Origin: Cliona cf. orientalis
Taxonomy: Eukaryota; Porifera; Demospongiae; Clionaida; Clionaidae
Length of the DNA stretch: 64,000 nucleotides
Assembly (NCBI GenBank): GCA_963930775.1
Contig: OZ005704.1
Coordinates: 3,596,001-3,660,000, forward strand
Direction of reading: 5' to 3'
The translations under genes and the position numbers were made by a program. Below are positions 57,201-59,768 of this stretch, piece by piece (positions within the stretch are counted from its first letter, which is position 1; every line of letters starts with the position of its first letter). The notes under the pieces were generated by a model. It had not been told where the DNA came from. It did no database searches and was given only the letters and a program-made list of their open reading frames with translations.

Positions 57201-57518
57201 GTGTCCCTAGTTTAATATAGCTATGTGGTACATGGTAGACAAGTAACAAAAATAATTATATGCAGGTTCATCCAGACAGTGGTCTAGCTTGTGGTTTACT
57301 GCCATACACACACCTTAATGTTCAGACAACTTCGATGAATGCGTATATTAAACACGATATTAAATTTTATTATGCACCGATATTAAAGTATCTGTACCGA
57401 CAAGAGTATCAATATATAATTTAAAATTTTATTCTATTAAATAGACACAAATTATATTATACCTTTTGGATAGAGGTCGTGCTCTAACGGCCACTCGTAC
57501 GTTGCTGACTTCCATCAT
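19607..57518 (-). CDS. KIF16B: KIF16B-type kinesin-3 (motor-FHA-PX), 28 coding exons
   Basis: Plus-end microtubule motor; in animals KIF16B (SNX23) carries PI3P-positive early endosomes. All introns are GT-AG, every junction phase agrees, and exons total 2940 nt (979 residues plus TAA). The ATG is preceded in frame by TGA two codons upstream. Motor about 1-364: P-loop GQTGSGKT 103-110, switch I NDVSSRSH 219-226, switch II DLAGSE 254-259. Neck coil about 365-427. FHA about 445-545. Coiled coils about 567-610 and 757-817, joined by a Ser/Thr/acidic linker with TPPTRTP. PX about 853-975. The stalk is much shorter than in human KIF16B (about 1,300 residues in total). Oddities: FHA Cys474 for the usual Arg; PX Glu891 where PI3P-binding proteins have Arg. 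Introns hold nearly all the mobile DNA. Confidence 0.95.
19806..20145. repeat. MITE, 'gggatgtatagt' family, full copy
   Basis: Left side 'gatgaagtaaggatggcag' pairs with right side 'ctgccatccctactggattc'. Inner arms 'cacgtccactacatccctac' and 'gggatgtatagtggatgtg' also pair. Lies in the last KIF16B intron. Confidence 0.8.
20444..20552. repeat. Short hairpin repeat
   Basis: 'tagtctcgtgagccagcccc' at the left is complemented by 'ggggctggctcacgagacta' at the right, with a GAGA-rich loop. Confidence 0.75.
20990..21262. repeat. Inner inverted repeat
   Basis: 'catctcttttcagatttgac' near 21010 pairs with 'gtcaaatctggaaagagatg' near 21225; the flanking 'gtagtagtac'/'gtactactac' also pair. Likely an independent element nested in the larger foldback. 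Confidence 0.75.
21360..21712. repeat. MITE, 'gggatgtatagt' family, truncated
   Basis: Left half at 21360-21480 ('aagtagggatggctgg', 'atcacatccactatacatcc'); a shortened right arm 'agcataggg' follows near 21690. The right terminus is missing. Confidence 0.65.
21955..22145 (+). repeat. Dispersed 'ggtaaaggtcgtcaat' repeat, copy 1
   Basis: Shares 'gtggtaaaggtcgtcaat', 'tgaactc.acagcgcagtac' style blocks and 'cttccgaacttcagatcgg' with 23060-23300, 23490-23790 and 34960-35310. Confidence 0.7.
22289..22730 (+). repeat. ~430-bp repeat, outlying copy
   Basis: Starts 'aatgaaaaacttagactaca' and ends 'tgaattgggactctggac'. Same unit as the tandem block at 24471-25780. Confidence 0.8.
23060..23307 (+). 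repeat. Dispersed 'ggtaaaggtcgtcaat' repeat, copy 2
   Basis: Same block order as 21955-22145 ('gagatggagtctgag', 'gcagtacagcttccgaac'). Confidence 0.65.
23308..24207. mobile_element. 900-bp element, 'CTGAGAAAAGGGACC' ends
   Basis: Left 'gacctgctctgagaaaaggg' pairs with right 'ccctttactcagagcaggtc'. Related ends at 42282-42657 and 53092-53330. Inside lies a 'ggtaaaggtcgtcaat' repeat (23490-23790). No transposase frame. Confidence 0.75.
24471..25780 (+). repeat. Tandem ~430-bp repeat, three units
   Basis: Units start near 24471, 24928 and 25349 (spacing 457, 421, about 430). Each has 'gaaaaacttagactacat', 'caaactgcgcatgctc', 'ctgccatgtgct', 'cgaattctgggtccca' and a run of 'ttcatcat' motifs, then 'tgggactc.ggacgt' style ends. 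A fourth copy lies 2.2 kb away at 22289. Fully inside the last KIF16B intron. Confidence 0.85.
25950..26033 (-). CDS. KIF16B: KIF16B exon 27 (PX middle)
   Basis: Residues 909-936, [19 protein letters not shown] then VDRRRQELQ. Contains the PX proline loop (FPP) and WFG, the equivalent of the hydrophobic membrane-inserting pair. Donor gtgatc, acceptor 'ctctatag'. Confidence 0.92.
26123..26215 (-). CDS. KIF16B: KIF16B exon 26 (PX core)
   Basis: Residues 878-908. [18 protein letters not shown] followed by [13 protein letters not shown]. The KEYSQF segment takes the place of the RRYSxF lipid-binding motif, putting Glu891 before Tyr892. Donor gtaagt, acceptor 'atgactgcag'. Confidence 0.93.
26216..26747. 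other. KIF16B intron 25, AT-rich part
   Basis: No exon or named repeat seen in this half of the intron. Confidence 0.5.
26748..27058. mobile_element. MITE with CAGGGGC ends
   Basis: Left 'caggggcggatccag' and right 'ctgtatctgcccctg' are inverted repeats (13/15). Flanking ACAGA occurs on both sides (26743-26747, 27059-27063). Such CAGGGGC(GGATCCAG) ends are frequent in animal DNA-transposon MITEs. No ORF. Confidence 0.8.
27330..27480 (+). repeat. Dispersed repeat, tail copy
   Basis: 'ttttttccaccaccagtaca' and 'gtcagtagctactg' resemble the tail at 27893-28000 ('ttttttcactgccagtgg', 'gtcagcagctactg'). Confidence 0.55.
27818..28010 (+). repeat. Possible tRNA-derived SINE
   Basis: A head at about 27820-27892 runs GTCCAGTGGTTAATTAAG (A-box-like) to GGTTCAAATCC (B-box match), closing with CTGGAC, which pairs with the first GTCCAG. 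The stems are imperfect, so it is not a working tRNA. A related tail lies at 27330. Polymerase III origin is inference. Confidence 0.45.
28030..28385 (+). repeat. Two-copy direct repeat, ~210-bp offset
   Basis: 'gacgacttgggtcaagc' near 28040 and 'taatgacttgggtcaagct' near 28266 begin similar ~100-bp stretches ending 'ttagtc.tcttgt' (28130, 28365). Confidence 0.65.
28735..28930 (+). repeat. Dispersed 'atgctaataaaa' repeat, copy 1
   Basis: 'gtttatgctaataaaatgca', 'ggagcgtgtga' and 'ctttaccagaaaatcacgcg' recur at 51775-51930 and 55255-55475. Confidence 0.7.
29011..29190 (-). CDS. KIF16B: KIF16B exon 25 (PX start)
   Basis: Residues 818-877. A basic, Ser-rich linker ([20 protein letters not shown]) leads into the first PX strands ([19 protein letters not shown]). 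Donor gtaggt, acceptor 'catctttcag'. Confidence 0.9.
29268..29325 (-). CDS. KIF16B: KIF16B exon 24 (coiled coil)
   Basis: Residues 798-817, [19 protein letters not shown], a heptad-like helix. Leading T completes a Gly codon begun in exon 23. Acceptor 'gatttatttgcag'. Confidence 0.87.
29849..30046 (-). CDS. KIF16B: KIF16B exon 23 (coiled coil)
   Basis: Residues 732-797. Ser-rich start, then a long charged helix ([35 protein letters not shown]). The acceptor 'tacattatgtatag' is weak but is the one that keeps phase with exon 22. Confidence 0.82.
30141..30501. repeat. Element with 'aggatttcatccag' ends and homopolymer/GA tracts
   Basis: 'aggatttcatccag' at the left and 'ctggatgaaaccct' at the right are inverted (13/14). 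Inside: a G run (about 30160-30173), a (GA)n microsatellite (30221-30262) and a C run near 30461-30475. Confidence 0.65.
30678..31029. mobile_element. TA-MITE, 'ttattaagcgcac' type
   Basis: TA-bounded; ends 'taccgtagactcgggttatt' and its complement. The interior repeats 'attaagcgcac' and 'aataagcgcatg' several times near each end. No ORF. Lies in the intron between exons 22 and 23. Confidence 0.9.
31217..31711 (-). CDS. KIF16B: KIF16B exon 22 (stalk, largest exon)
   Basis: Residues 567-731. Coiled coil at the start ([37 protein letters not shown]), then a flexible acidic/Ser linker with [18 protein letters not shown], which offers possible proline-directed phosphosites (inference). Ends THEREI before donor gtgagt. 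Confidence 0.9.
32168..32214 (-). CDS. KIF16B: KIF16B exon 21
   Basis: Residues 552-566, [15 protein letters not shown] plus two bases. Chosen because it alone restores phase between exons 20 and 22; acceptor 'ctttaattttcag', donor gttaga is weak. Confidence 0.75.
32303..32774. mobile_element. TA-MITE, 472 bp
   Basis: Ends 'taccgtacagtgggaaattt' and 'aaatttcccgctatacggta'. Same outer motif as 59345-59555 with a different interior. TA at both borders (32303-32304, 32773-32774). Confidence 0.87.
32775..33891. other. KIF16B intron 20, remaining part
   Basis: No exon, and no repeat boundary recognised. Confidence 0.5.
33892..33959 (-). CDS. KIF16B: KIF16B exon 20 (FHA end)
   Basis: Residues 529-551, [15 protein letters not shown] then LNSQKNQ, the last FHA strands. 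Donor gtgagc. Confidence 0.92.
34405..34539 (-). CDS. KIF16B: KIF16B exon 19 (FHA)
   Basis: Residues 484-528. [15 protein letters not shown] keeps the FHA His494; then [15 protein letters not shown] and DGTRDLNHG. Donor gtgagt. Confidence 0.93.
34604..34655 (-). CDS. KIF16B: KIF16B exon 18 (FHA)
   Basis: Residues 467-483, [17 protein letters not shown]. The kinesin-3 FHA 'GR' step is Gly473-Cys474 here. Donor gtaagt, acceptor 'atgactttcag'. Confidence 0.93.
34656..34959. other. KIF16B intron 17, AT-rich start
   Basis: No feature recognised. Confidence 0.5.
34960..35310 (+). repeat. Dispersed 'gatggagtctgag' repeat, copy in intron 17
   Basis: Shares 'gcagagatggagtctgaga', 'aacttcagatcggttgtgg' and the 'agagaacacgtaaagttc' tail with the copies at 23490-23790 and 24205-24300, so the full unit is about 350 bp. 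Confidence 0.7.
35311..36079. other. KIF16B intron 17, middle
   Basis: Includes a fragment of the 14340/43530 repeat near 35480-35560. Otherwise nothing recognised. Confidence 0.5.
36088..36328. mobile_element. hAT-like MITE with perfect 8-bp TSD
   Basis: Ends CAGTGGCGTAGC and GCTACGCCACTG are exact 12-bp inverted repeats. TTTTCTAG is duplicated at 36080-36087 and 36329-36336. An 8-bp duplication with CAG..CTG ends fits the hAT superfamily. 241 bp, non-coding. Confidence 0.92.
36337..36802. other. KIF16B intron 17, end
   Basis: A 134-codon + frame at 36345-36749 has no recognisable product. Nothing else seen. Confidence 0.45.
36803..36919 (-). CDS. KIF16B: KIF16B exon 17 (FHA start)
   Basis: Residues 428-466. 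[15 protein letters not shown] then [10 protein letters not shown] and GVVLYYLQ, matching the start of the KIF16B FHA. Donor gtatgc. Confidence 0.93.
36920..38137. other. KIF16B intron 16
   Basis: 1.2 kb with no exon or repeat recognised. Confidence 0.5.
38138..38197 (-). CDS. KIF16B: KIF16B exon 16
   Basis: Residues 408-427, [20 protein letters not shown], the conserved 'LT..W..KW' segment after the neck coil of kinesin-3. Donor gtatgt. Confidence 0.93.
38790..38840 (-). CDS. KIF16B: KIF16B exon 15
   Basis: Residues 391-407, [17 protein letters not shown], a charged helix between neck and FHA. Donor gtaagt, acceptor 'gtgacactgaacag'. Confidence 0.87.
38841..39310. other. KIF16B intron 14, 5'-most visible part on the + strand side
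   Basis: No exon. Several short motifs ('gaagctg', 'tctcgttt') hint at old repeats, not resolved. Confidence 0.45.
39311..39658. mobile_element. TA-MITE, 'tagtagccgc' type
   Basis: Ends 'taccatatttattcgaata' and its exact complement. Interior repeats 'gattagtagccaccctcgaa' and 'agtagccgcac'. Scraps of the same interior sit at 28975-29000 and 55430-55470. Confidence 0.88.
40269..40346 (-). CDS. KIF16B: KIF16B exon 14 (neck coil)
   Basis: Residues 365-390, [20 protein letters not shown] then ITASNL. This is the kinesin-3 neck coiled coil. Donor gtgagt, acceptor 'acatacttgcag'. Confidence 0.95.
40428..40567. repeat. Hairpin repeat
   Basis: 'gagggatgtatggcatttat' pairs with 'ataaatgccatgcatcccga'; outer 'tagttatataaa' pairs with the tail 'tataactagtttata'. 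About 140 bp. Confidence 0.75.
40568..41784. other. KIF16B intron 13, rest
   Basis: Slightly GC-richer than its surroundings. No exon or repeat edge identified. Confidence 0.5.
41785..41882 (-). CDS. KIF16B: KIF16B exon 13 (motor end)
   Basis: Residues 332-364, [20 protein letters not shown] then [12 protein letters not shown], the last motor helix and neck linker. Donor gtacgt. Confidence 0.96.
42081..42200 (-). CDS. KIF16B: KIF16B exon 12 (motor)
   Basis: Residues 292-331. [20 protein letters not shown] then [20 protein letters not shown], the L12/alpha-5 region. Among kinesin-3 proteins the K-rich L12 binds the tubulin tail; here it is KQKK. Acceptor 'ttaatgcag'. Confidence 0.95.
42282..42657. 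mobile_element. 376-bp element, 'CTGAGAAAAGGGACC' ends
   Basis: Left 'ctgagaaaagggaccacttc' and right 'gaaatggtccctattctcag' pair over about 30 bp in all, from 'tgtgacag' to 'tatcaca'. Same end type as 23308-24207. Confidence 0.8.
42658..43529. other. KIF16B intron 11, middle
   Basis: Contains 'gtctggcgagctagcccctc' twice (near 42945 and 43135), the second copy closed by its complement as a short hairpin. No exon. Confidence 0.55.
43530..43935 (+). repeat. Dispersed repeat with (TTG)n core, copy 2
   Basis: Inverted partner of 14340-14745; a (TTG)n tract, 'ggtacgaaaatcgccagatc', 'cgaattgctcaaaa', 'cgactgcgcatgctc' in matching order. About 29 kb apart. Confidence 0.8.
44123..44223 (-). CDS. 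KIF16B: KIF16B exon 11 (motor)
   Basis: Residues 258-291. [20 protein letters not shown] then [13 protein letters not shown], the helix after switch II. Completes the SE of DLAGSE. Donor gtaaga. Confidence 0.96.
45130..46770. repeat. Cluster of 'gatttagaagactgaagg' repeats
   Basis: Three related ~120-bp stretches (about 45160-45270, 45485-45600, 46655-46765) share 'acactgtttaggaggt', 'atttagaagactgaaggact' and 'agagccctgaggt'. A weaker relative lies at 58990-59080. Two + frames of 101-113 codons here resemble no protein I know. Confidence 0.6.
46771..47472. other. KIF16B intron 10, end
   Basis: No exon or repeat recognised. Confidence 0.5.
47473..47540 (-). CDS. KIF16B: KIF16B exon 10 (motor, switch II)
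   Basis: Residues 236-257, [20 protein letters not shown] then AG plus two bases of Ser258. Donor gtatgg. Confidence 0.96.
47598..47670 (-). CDS. KIF16B: KIF16B exon 9 (motor, switch I)
   Basis: Residues 211-235, [20 protein letters not shown] then MFTQ. The SSRSH switch I motif is intact. Only 57 bp separates it from exon 10. Confidence 0.96.
47671..48177. other. KIF16B intron 8, start
   Basis: Contains a GA-rich tract at about 47865-47930. Nothing else recognised. Confidence 0.5.
48178..48850 (+). repeat. 'caaacatatggg' family, two tandem copies
   Basis: Copies at about 48178-48595 and 48600-48850, each with 'cactaagcagaaaaaa', 'gcatggcttcctatacaaac' and 'cgacccattct'. They match 2305-2680. 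Confidence 0.8.
49140..49781. mobile_element. 642-bp element with 'AGGTTACGGGATAGT' ends
   Basis: 'aggttacgggatagtgttc' at the left and 'gaatactatcccgtaacct' at the right pair at 18 of 19 positions. It sits inside an ATGCATG-rich tract that resumes on both sides ('tcatgcatgaaa'). No transposase. Confidence 0.83.
49782..50261. other. KIF16B intron 8, middle
   Basis: No exon or repeat boundary found. Confidence 0.45.
50262..50650. repeat. MITE, 'gggatgtatagt' family, full copy
   Basis: 'gggataatcacatccactat' and 'gtggatgtgattatccctac' form the inner arms, and 'agggatggcccgg'/'gctgccatccct' the outer ones. Lies just 3' (on +) of nothing coding and 70 bp from exon 8. Confidence 0.8.
50722..50791 (-). 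CDS. KIF16B: KIF16B exon 8 (motor)
   Basis: Residues 188-210 and part of 211. [20 protein letters not shown] then AH. Donor gtaatt, acceptor 'tcattacag'. Confidence 0.94.
50907..52160 (+). repeat. 1.2-kb dispersed repeat, copy 1
   Basis: Begins 'atactatatacaacaaaaaa' and contains 'tcgagcgaagcgagaggcga', 'gcatgcgcacggtgctaa', 'agatatagaccacaaaa' and ends 'gctgttgacagcaatatc'. The same blocks in order recur at 62579-63990. A 'atgctaataaaa' unit is inserted at 51775-51930. Confidence 0.75.
51775..51930 (+). repeat. 'atgctaataaaa' repeat, copy 2
   Basis: 'gtgtttatgctaataaaaca', 'gtgcaagaaaattcacg', 'ggagcgtgtgaagag' match 28735-28930. Confidence 0.7.
52290..52455 (+). repeat. 'ggggggtctggggg' family, copy 3
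   Basis: 'gggggtctgggggcatgctc' then 'gcttctgatggcttttgag', as at 13579. Confidence 0.65.
52456..53091. other. KIF16B intron 7, rest
   Basis: Nothing recognised. Confidence 0.45.
53092..53330. mobile_element. Short element, 'GAGAAAAGGGACC' ends
   Basis: 'gagaaaagggaccattaat' at the left; 'atgaatggtcccttttgtc' at the right. Third member of the 23308/42282 group, with weaker outer pairing. Confidence 0.6.
53514..53629 (-). CDS. KIF16B: KIF16B exon 7 (motor)
   Basis: Residues 149-187. [20 protein letters not shown] then [15 protein letters not shown], a hallmark of kinesin-3 motors. Donor gtacgt. Confidence 0.96.
53702..53763 (-). CDS. KIF16B: KIF16B exon 6 (motor)
   Basis: Residues 129-148, [20 protein letters not shown]. 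Donor gtaagt, acceptor 'tataatttcag'-type. Confidence 0.95.
53764..54853. other. KIF16B intron 5
   Basis: Contains scraps of TA-MITE ends ('cccattatacggta' near 54035). No exon. Confidence 0.5.
54854..54886 (-). CDS. KIF16B: KIF16B exon 5 (motor, 33 bp)
   Basis: Residues 118-128, [11 protein letters not shown], the conserved 'GLIPRIC' step. Donor gtgagc, acceptor 'tttacactacag'. Confidence 0.93.
55255..55475 (+). repeat. 'atgctaataaaa' repeat, copy 3
   Basis: 'ccgtatttatgctaataaaa' at the start, 'ctttaccagaaaatcgcgcg' in the middle, and a 'ggctactaattagggtgtgg' end shared with 28970-29000. Confidence 0.7.
55493..55609 (-). CDS. KIF16B: KIF16B exon 4 (motor, P-loop)
   Basis: Residues 79-117. 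[20 protein letters not shown] then [19 protein letters not shown]. The P-loop GQTGSGKT is intact. Donor gttgtg is unusual but leaves phase 0. Confidence 0.96.
55674..55787 (-). CDS. KIF16B: KIF16B exon 3 (motor)
   Basis: Residues 41-78. Acidic segment [20 protein letters not shown] then [11 protein letters not shown]. Matches the 'F.YD.S..S.D' region. Donor gtactg. Confidence 0.93.
55879..55942 (-). CDS. KIF16B: KIF16B exon 2 (motor)
   Basis: Residues 19-40, [20 protein letters not shown] then FK. Aligns with the 'RREKDLEAK' start of KIF16B. Donor gtacat, acceptor 'gcttcctgcag'. Confidence 0.93.
55943..56600. other. KIF16B intron 1, 3' part
   Basis: No exon or repeat recognised. Confidence 0.45.
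56601..57095. repeat. G/C-run-rich degenerate repeat
   Basis: Many 'gggggacc'/'ggggtcc' motifs, first as 'gatatttggacccccgaaat' and near 56815 in inverse form. From 56896 'ccagggggact', 'ggggggaccgtcag' and 'ccggggggaccat' recur about every 50-60 bp. Inside intron 1. Confidence 0.6.
57463..57518 (-). CDS. KIF16B: KIF16B exon 1 (start)
   Basis: [18 protein letters not shown], the first motor strand ('VAVRVRP'). A TGA lies two codons before the ATG in the same frame, supporting this start. The second ATG follows at once and could serve instead. Confidence 0.93.
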
Positions 57519-58238
57519 AGATCATAATAAGAGATAGTCTAGCTATGCTTCCATGAGCTTCAGCATGCAGTCACTCAATCGATCACTGTTTGATCCTGTA
57601 TTTTTACAAGGTGATGACAACAATAGTCTCTGCGTGGTATAATATTATATTACCTACATGTACTGCTACATGTAGTTTGTGGGCGGAGTAGAGGTCAAAC
57701 TAACCTTGATTCGATTCCCGATATTTAGTCAAATCTCGCGTGCGCGGGTATATCCAGATCTCGTACCTATACCCCATATCCGATGTCCAGTGCCATGCCC
57801 ACGTGGCCGAGAAGAGTCTATCTCTACTGTTTCAGGAGCGAAAGCTAGTCTTTATTGGTGTGGGAGCTGCAAAGAACATATGGAAGGTGGTGCGACCATC
57901 AGCTTGGAGGTATTATAACAGATTTCTTTCAATTACTCCTTTCATTGCTTTCTTTAACATTTAAAAAGGATTCAACCTTTACGTGCAAGTTGTTTGACAC
58001 CTATCATCGTGCACAGCAGTAAGCAACTGTAATCCTGGTAATCGTTGTAGCTGATGCTAGCGATTGTCTACCTCAAGGACACTTATATGATTACTTGTTT
58101 CCTGTCCATATTCTTTATCATAGTATATTTGTACAGATACACCACTCTGTATAAACTGACTGCTCATTTAGGTCATATACGAAAAAATAGTTTCTCAGGC
58201 CTGTCCGCATCGGTGTTCGCTGCTGGACCTTTTTAAAA
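57519..58238. other. KIF16B upstream region, gene content uncertain
   Basis: Likely holds the KIF16B promoter. On + a frame at about 57765-57909 has RCPVPC and YWCGSCKEHMEGG, a possible two-CxxC-type zinc site, ending GAG/gtatta; no ATG precedes it. I cannot name a product. Confidence 0.35.
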
Positions 58239-58511
58239 TTGGGCCAGTACAGTTAATAAGAATACACCCCTGTTGAGGAACACTTTTCCAGTTCCCCTGA
58301 AGACTAGTAATCGGATAAATTTCCCCCAGAAGACTTAATCAAAATGGAGGCAGTAACCCCCAAAACATCGTTAAAATGCACCATTTTACCCCCAGAACAT
58401 CATTAACATAGCCTCAACACCCCCTAAGACTTCATCAAATCAAGCTACCCCCTCAGGATACATTTATCGTTCCTCAATAGGGGTGTATCTATATTAACTG
58501 GAATAGCCCAT
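58239..58511. mobile_element. Inverted-repeat element, 273 bp
   Basis: 'gttaataagaatacacccct' at the left pairs with 'aggggtgtatctatattaac' at the right, with 'gggcc'/'ggccc'-like ends ('tgggcc..' and '..agccca'). A left-end relative is at 54535-54600. Confidence 0.75.
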
Positions 58512-59149
58512 TAAGTGGGTATAATAATTAAATTATCGGCTTAAATGTCAAGCTTACCGCTTGATCTCTTTGGCTGGCTGTATTTGAGCATTAGCCTTGC
58601 CACTCTGGCAGACATCTGGCTTCCCAAAACCACTTCTCTTATGGCTATGCTTCAACACACTAGACCTTTTACGATTAAAGTGTGAAAGAATTTTGATGAT
58701 ATTCAGCACTAGAATTAACCTCCTCTTCTAGTGTTGCATACCTCCACCTATTGGGGGGAACATTGTACAGCCATAATGCTAGAATAGAGCGATTTCCACA
58801 AACCTGGGACAGATGAATGCTCTACTATGAAAAATTTATTTCTACAGCTGCATGATGTATGGAGCCTGCTACTATGCATATTGAATGCTTATAAGATCCT
58901 TCTGGGTTGTTGCTTTGTAGCGATTTCTCCATGAAGTTGGGCAAAATTTCTAATAGAATCAAGTTTAACATGCTTAGCAGCAGCCTAAATAATAGTTAGA
59001 TACCAACTCCGAGGGATCTACATGATTTATAGAAAAGAAGGCCTGAGGCTGTAGCATCCCGAACGCAGAATAAAATATAGAATAGTATAGCAGCTGTAAC
59101 CATGATAGGAAGGAAGTTCAAAAGAAGAGTCAAGGCTAGTTAAAGTAAG

Positions 59150-59768
59150 TACCGTAGAATCCTGCAATTACGCCCCTTGTTCATAAGCCCCCCTGCATTT
59201 TTAGCTCAAGTTCCTGCATAGGTAGTTTTGTCTTGCTTATAAGCCCCCCTCCTCACTGACAGTAAAATGTATATACTAGAGTACATAAGCCAATAAAAAC
59301 AGTACCTACATGTAAAGGTAGCAAACTAGCTATTTGTGTCATATTACCGTATAGTGGGAAATTTTCGAGGGAGAAAACTTTCGCGGATCGGTAGGAAAGG
59401 AGCATTTCGCAGAGAAAACTTTCGCGGAACGTTAAAACTGGTCGCATAATGGGTGTGGCATGCCTAGAATTTCGTGGAGAAAACTTTCGCGGATGGCTGA
59501 AAAATCGCGAAATTCGTGAAAGTTTTCTCCCTCGAAAATTTCCCGCTATACGGTATGCCTTACTTTGTCGTTTTTCTCGAGTTTTGCCCATCAAACAGCC
59601 AGAGAAAGTACAGAGATTGCATGCCCACATGGCATTCGACAGTCGGTAGTGATCGTCACACGGAAATATTACGATCCCGCGAATAAGCCCCCTCCTCATT
59701 TTTGCCCAGTGCTAGCATGCACGAGGGGGGGGGGGAAGGGGAGAGCGTAATCACGGGATTCTACGGTA
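59150..59768. mobile_element. TA-MITE, 'gaataagcccccc' type, with a MITE nested inside
   Basis: Ends 'taccgtagaatcctgcaatt' and 'cacgggattctacggta', flanked by TA. Interior repeats 'cttataagcccccct' and 'cgaataagccccctcc'. The 59345-59555 element interrupts it, which dates this one as older. Confidence 0.87.
59345..59555. mobile_element. Nested TA-MITE, 211 bp
   Basis: Ends 'taccgtatagtgggaaattt' and 'aaatttcccgctatacggta'. Interior repeats 'gagaaaactttcgcgga' three times. Related to 9193-9386 and 32303-32774. Confidence 0.9.
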
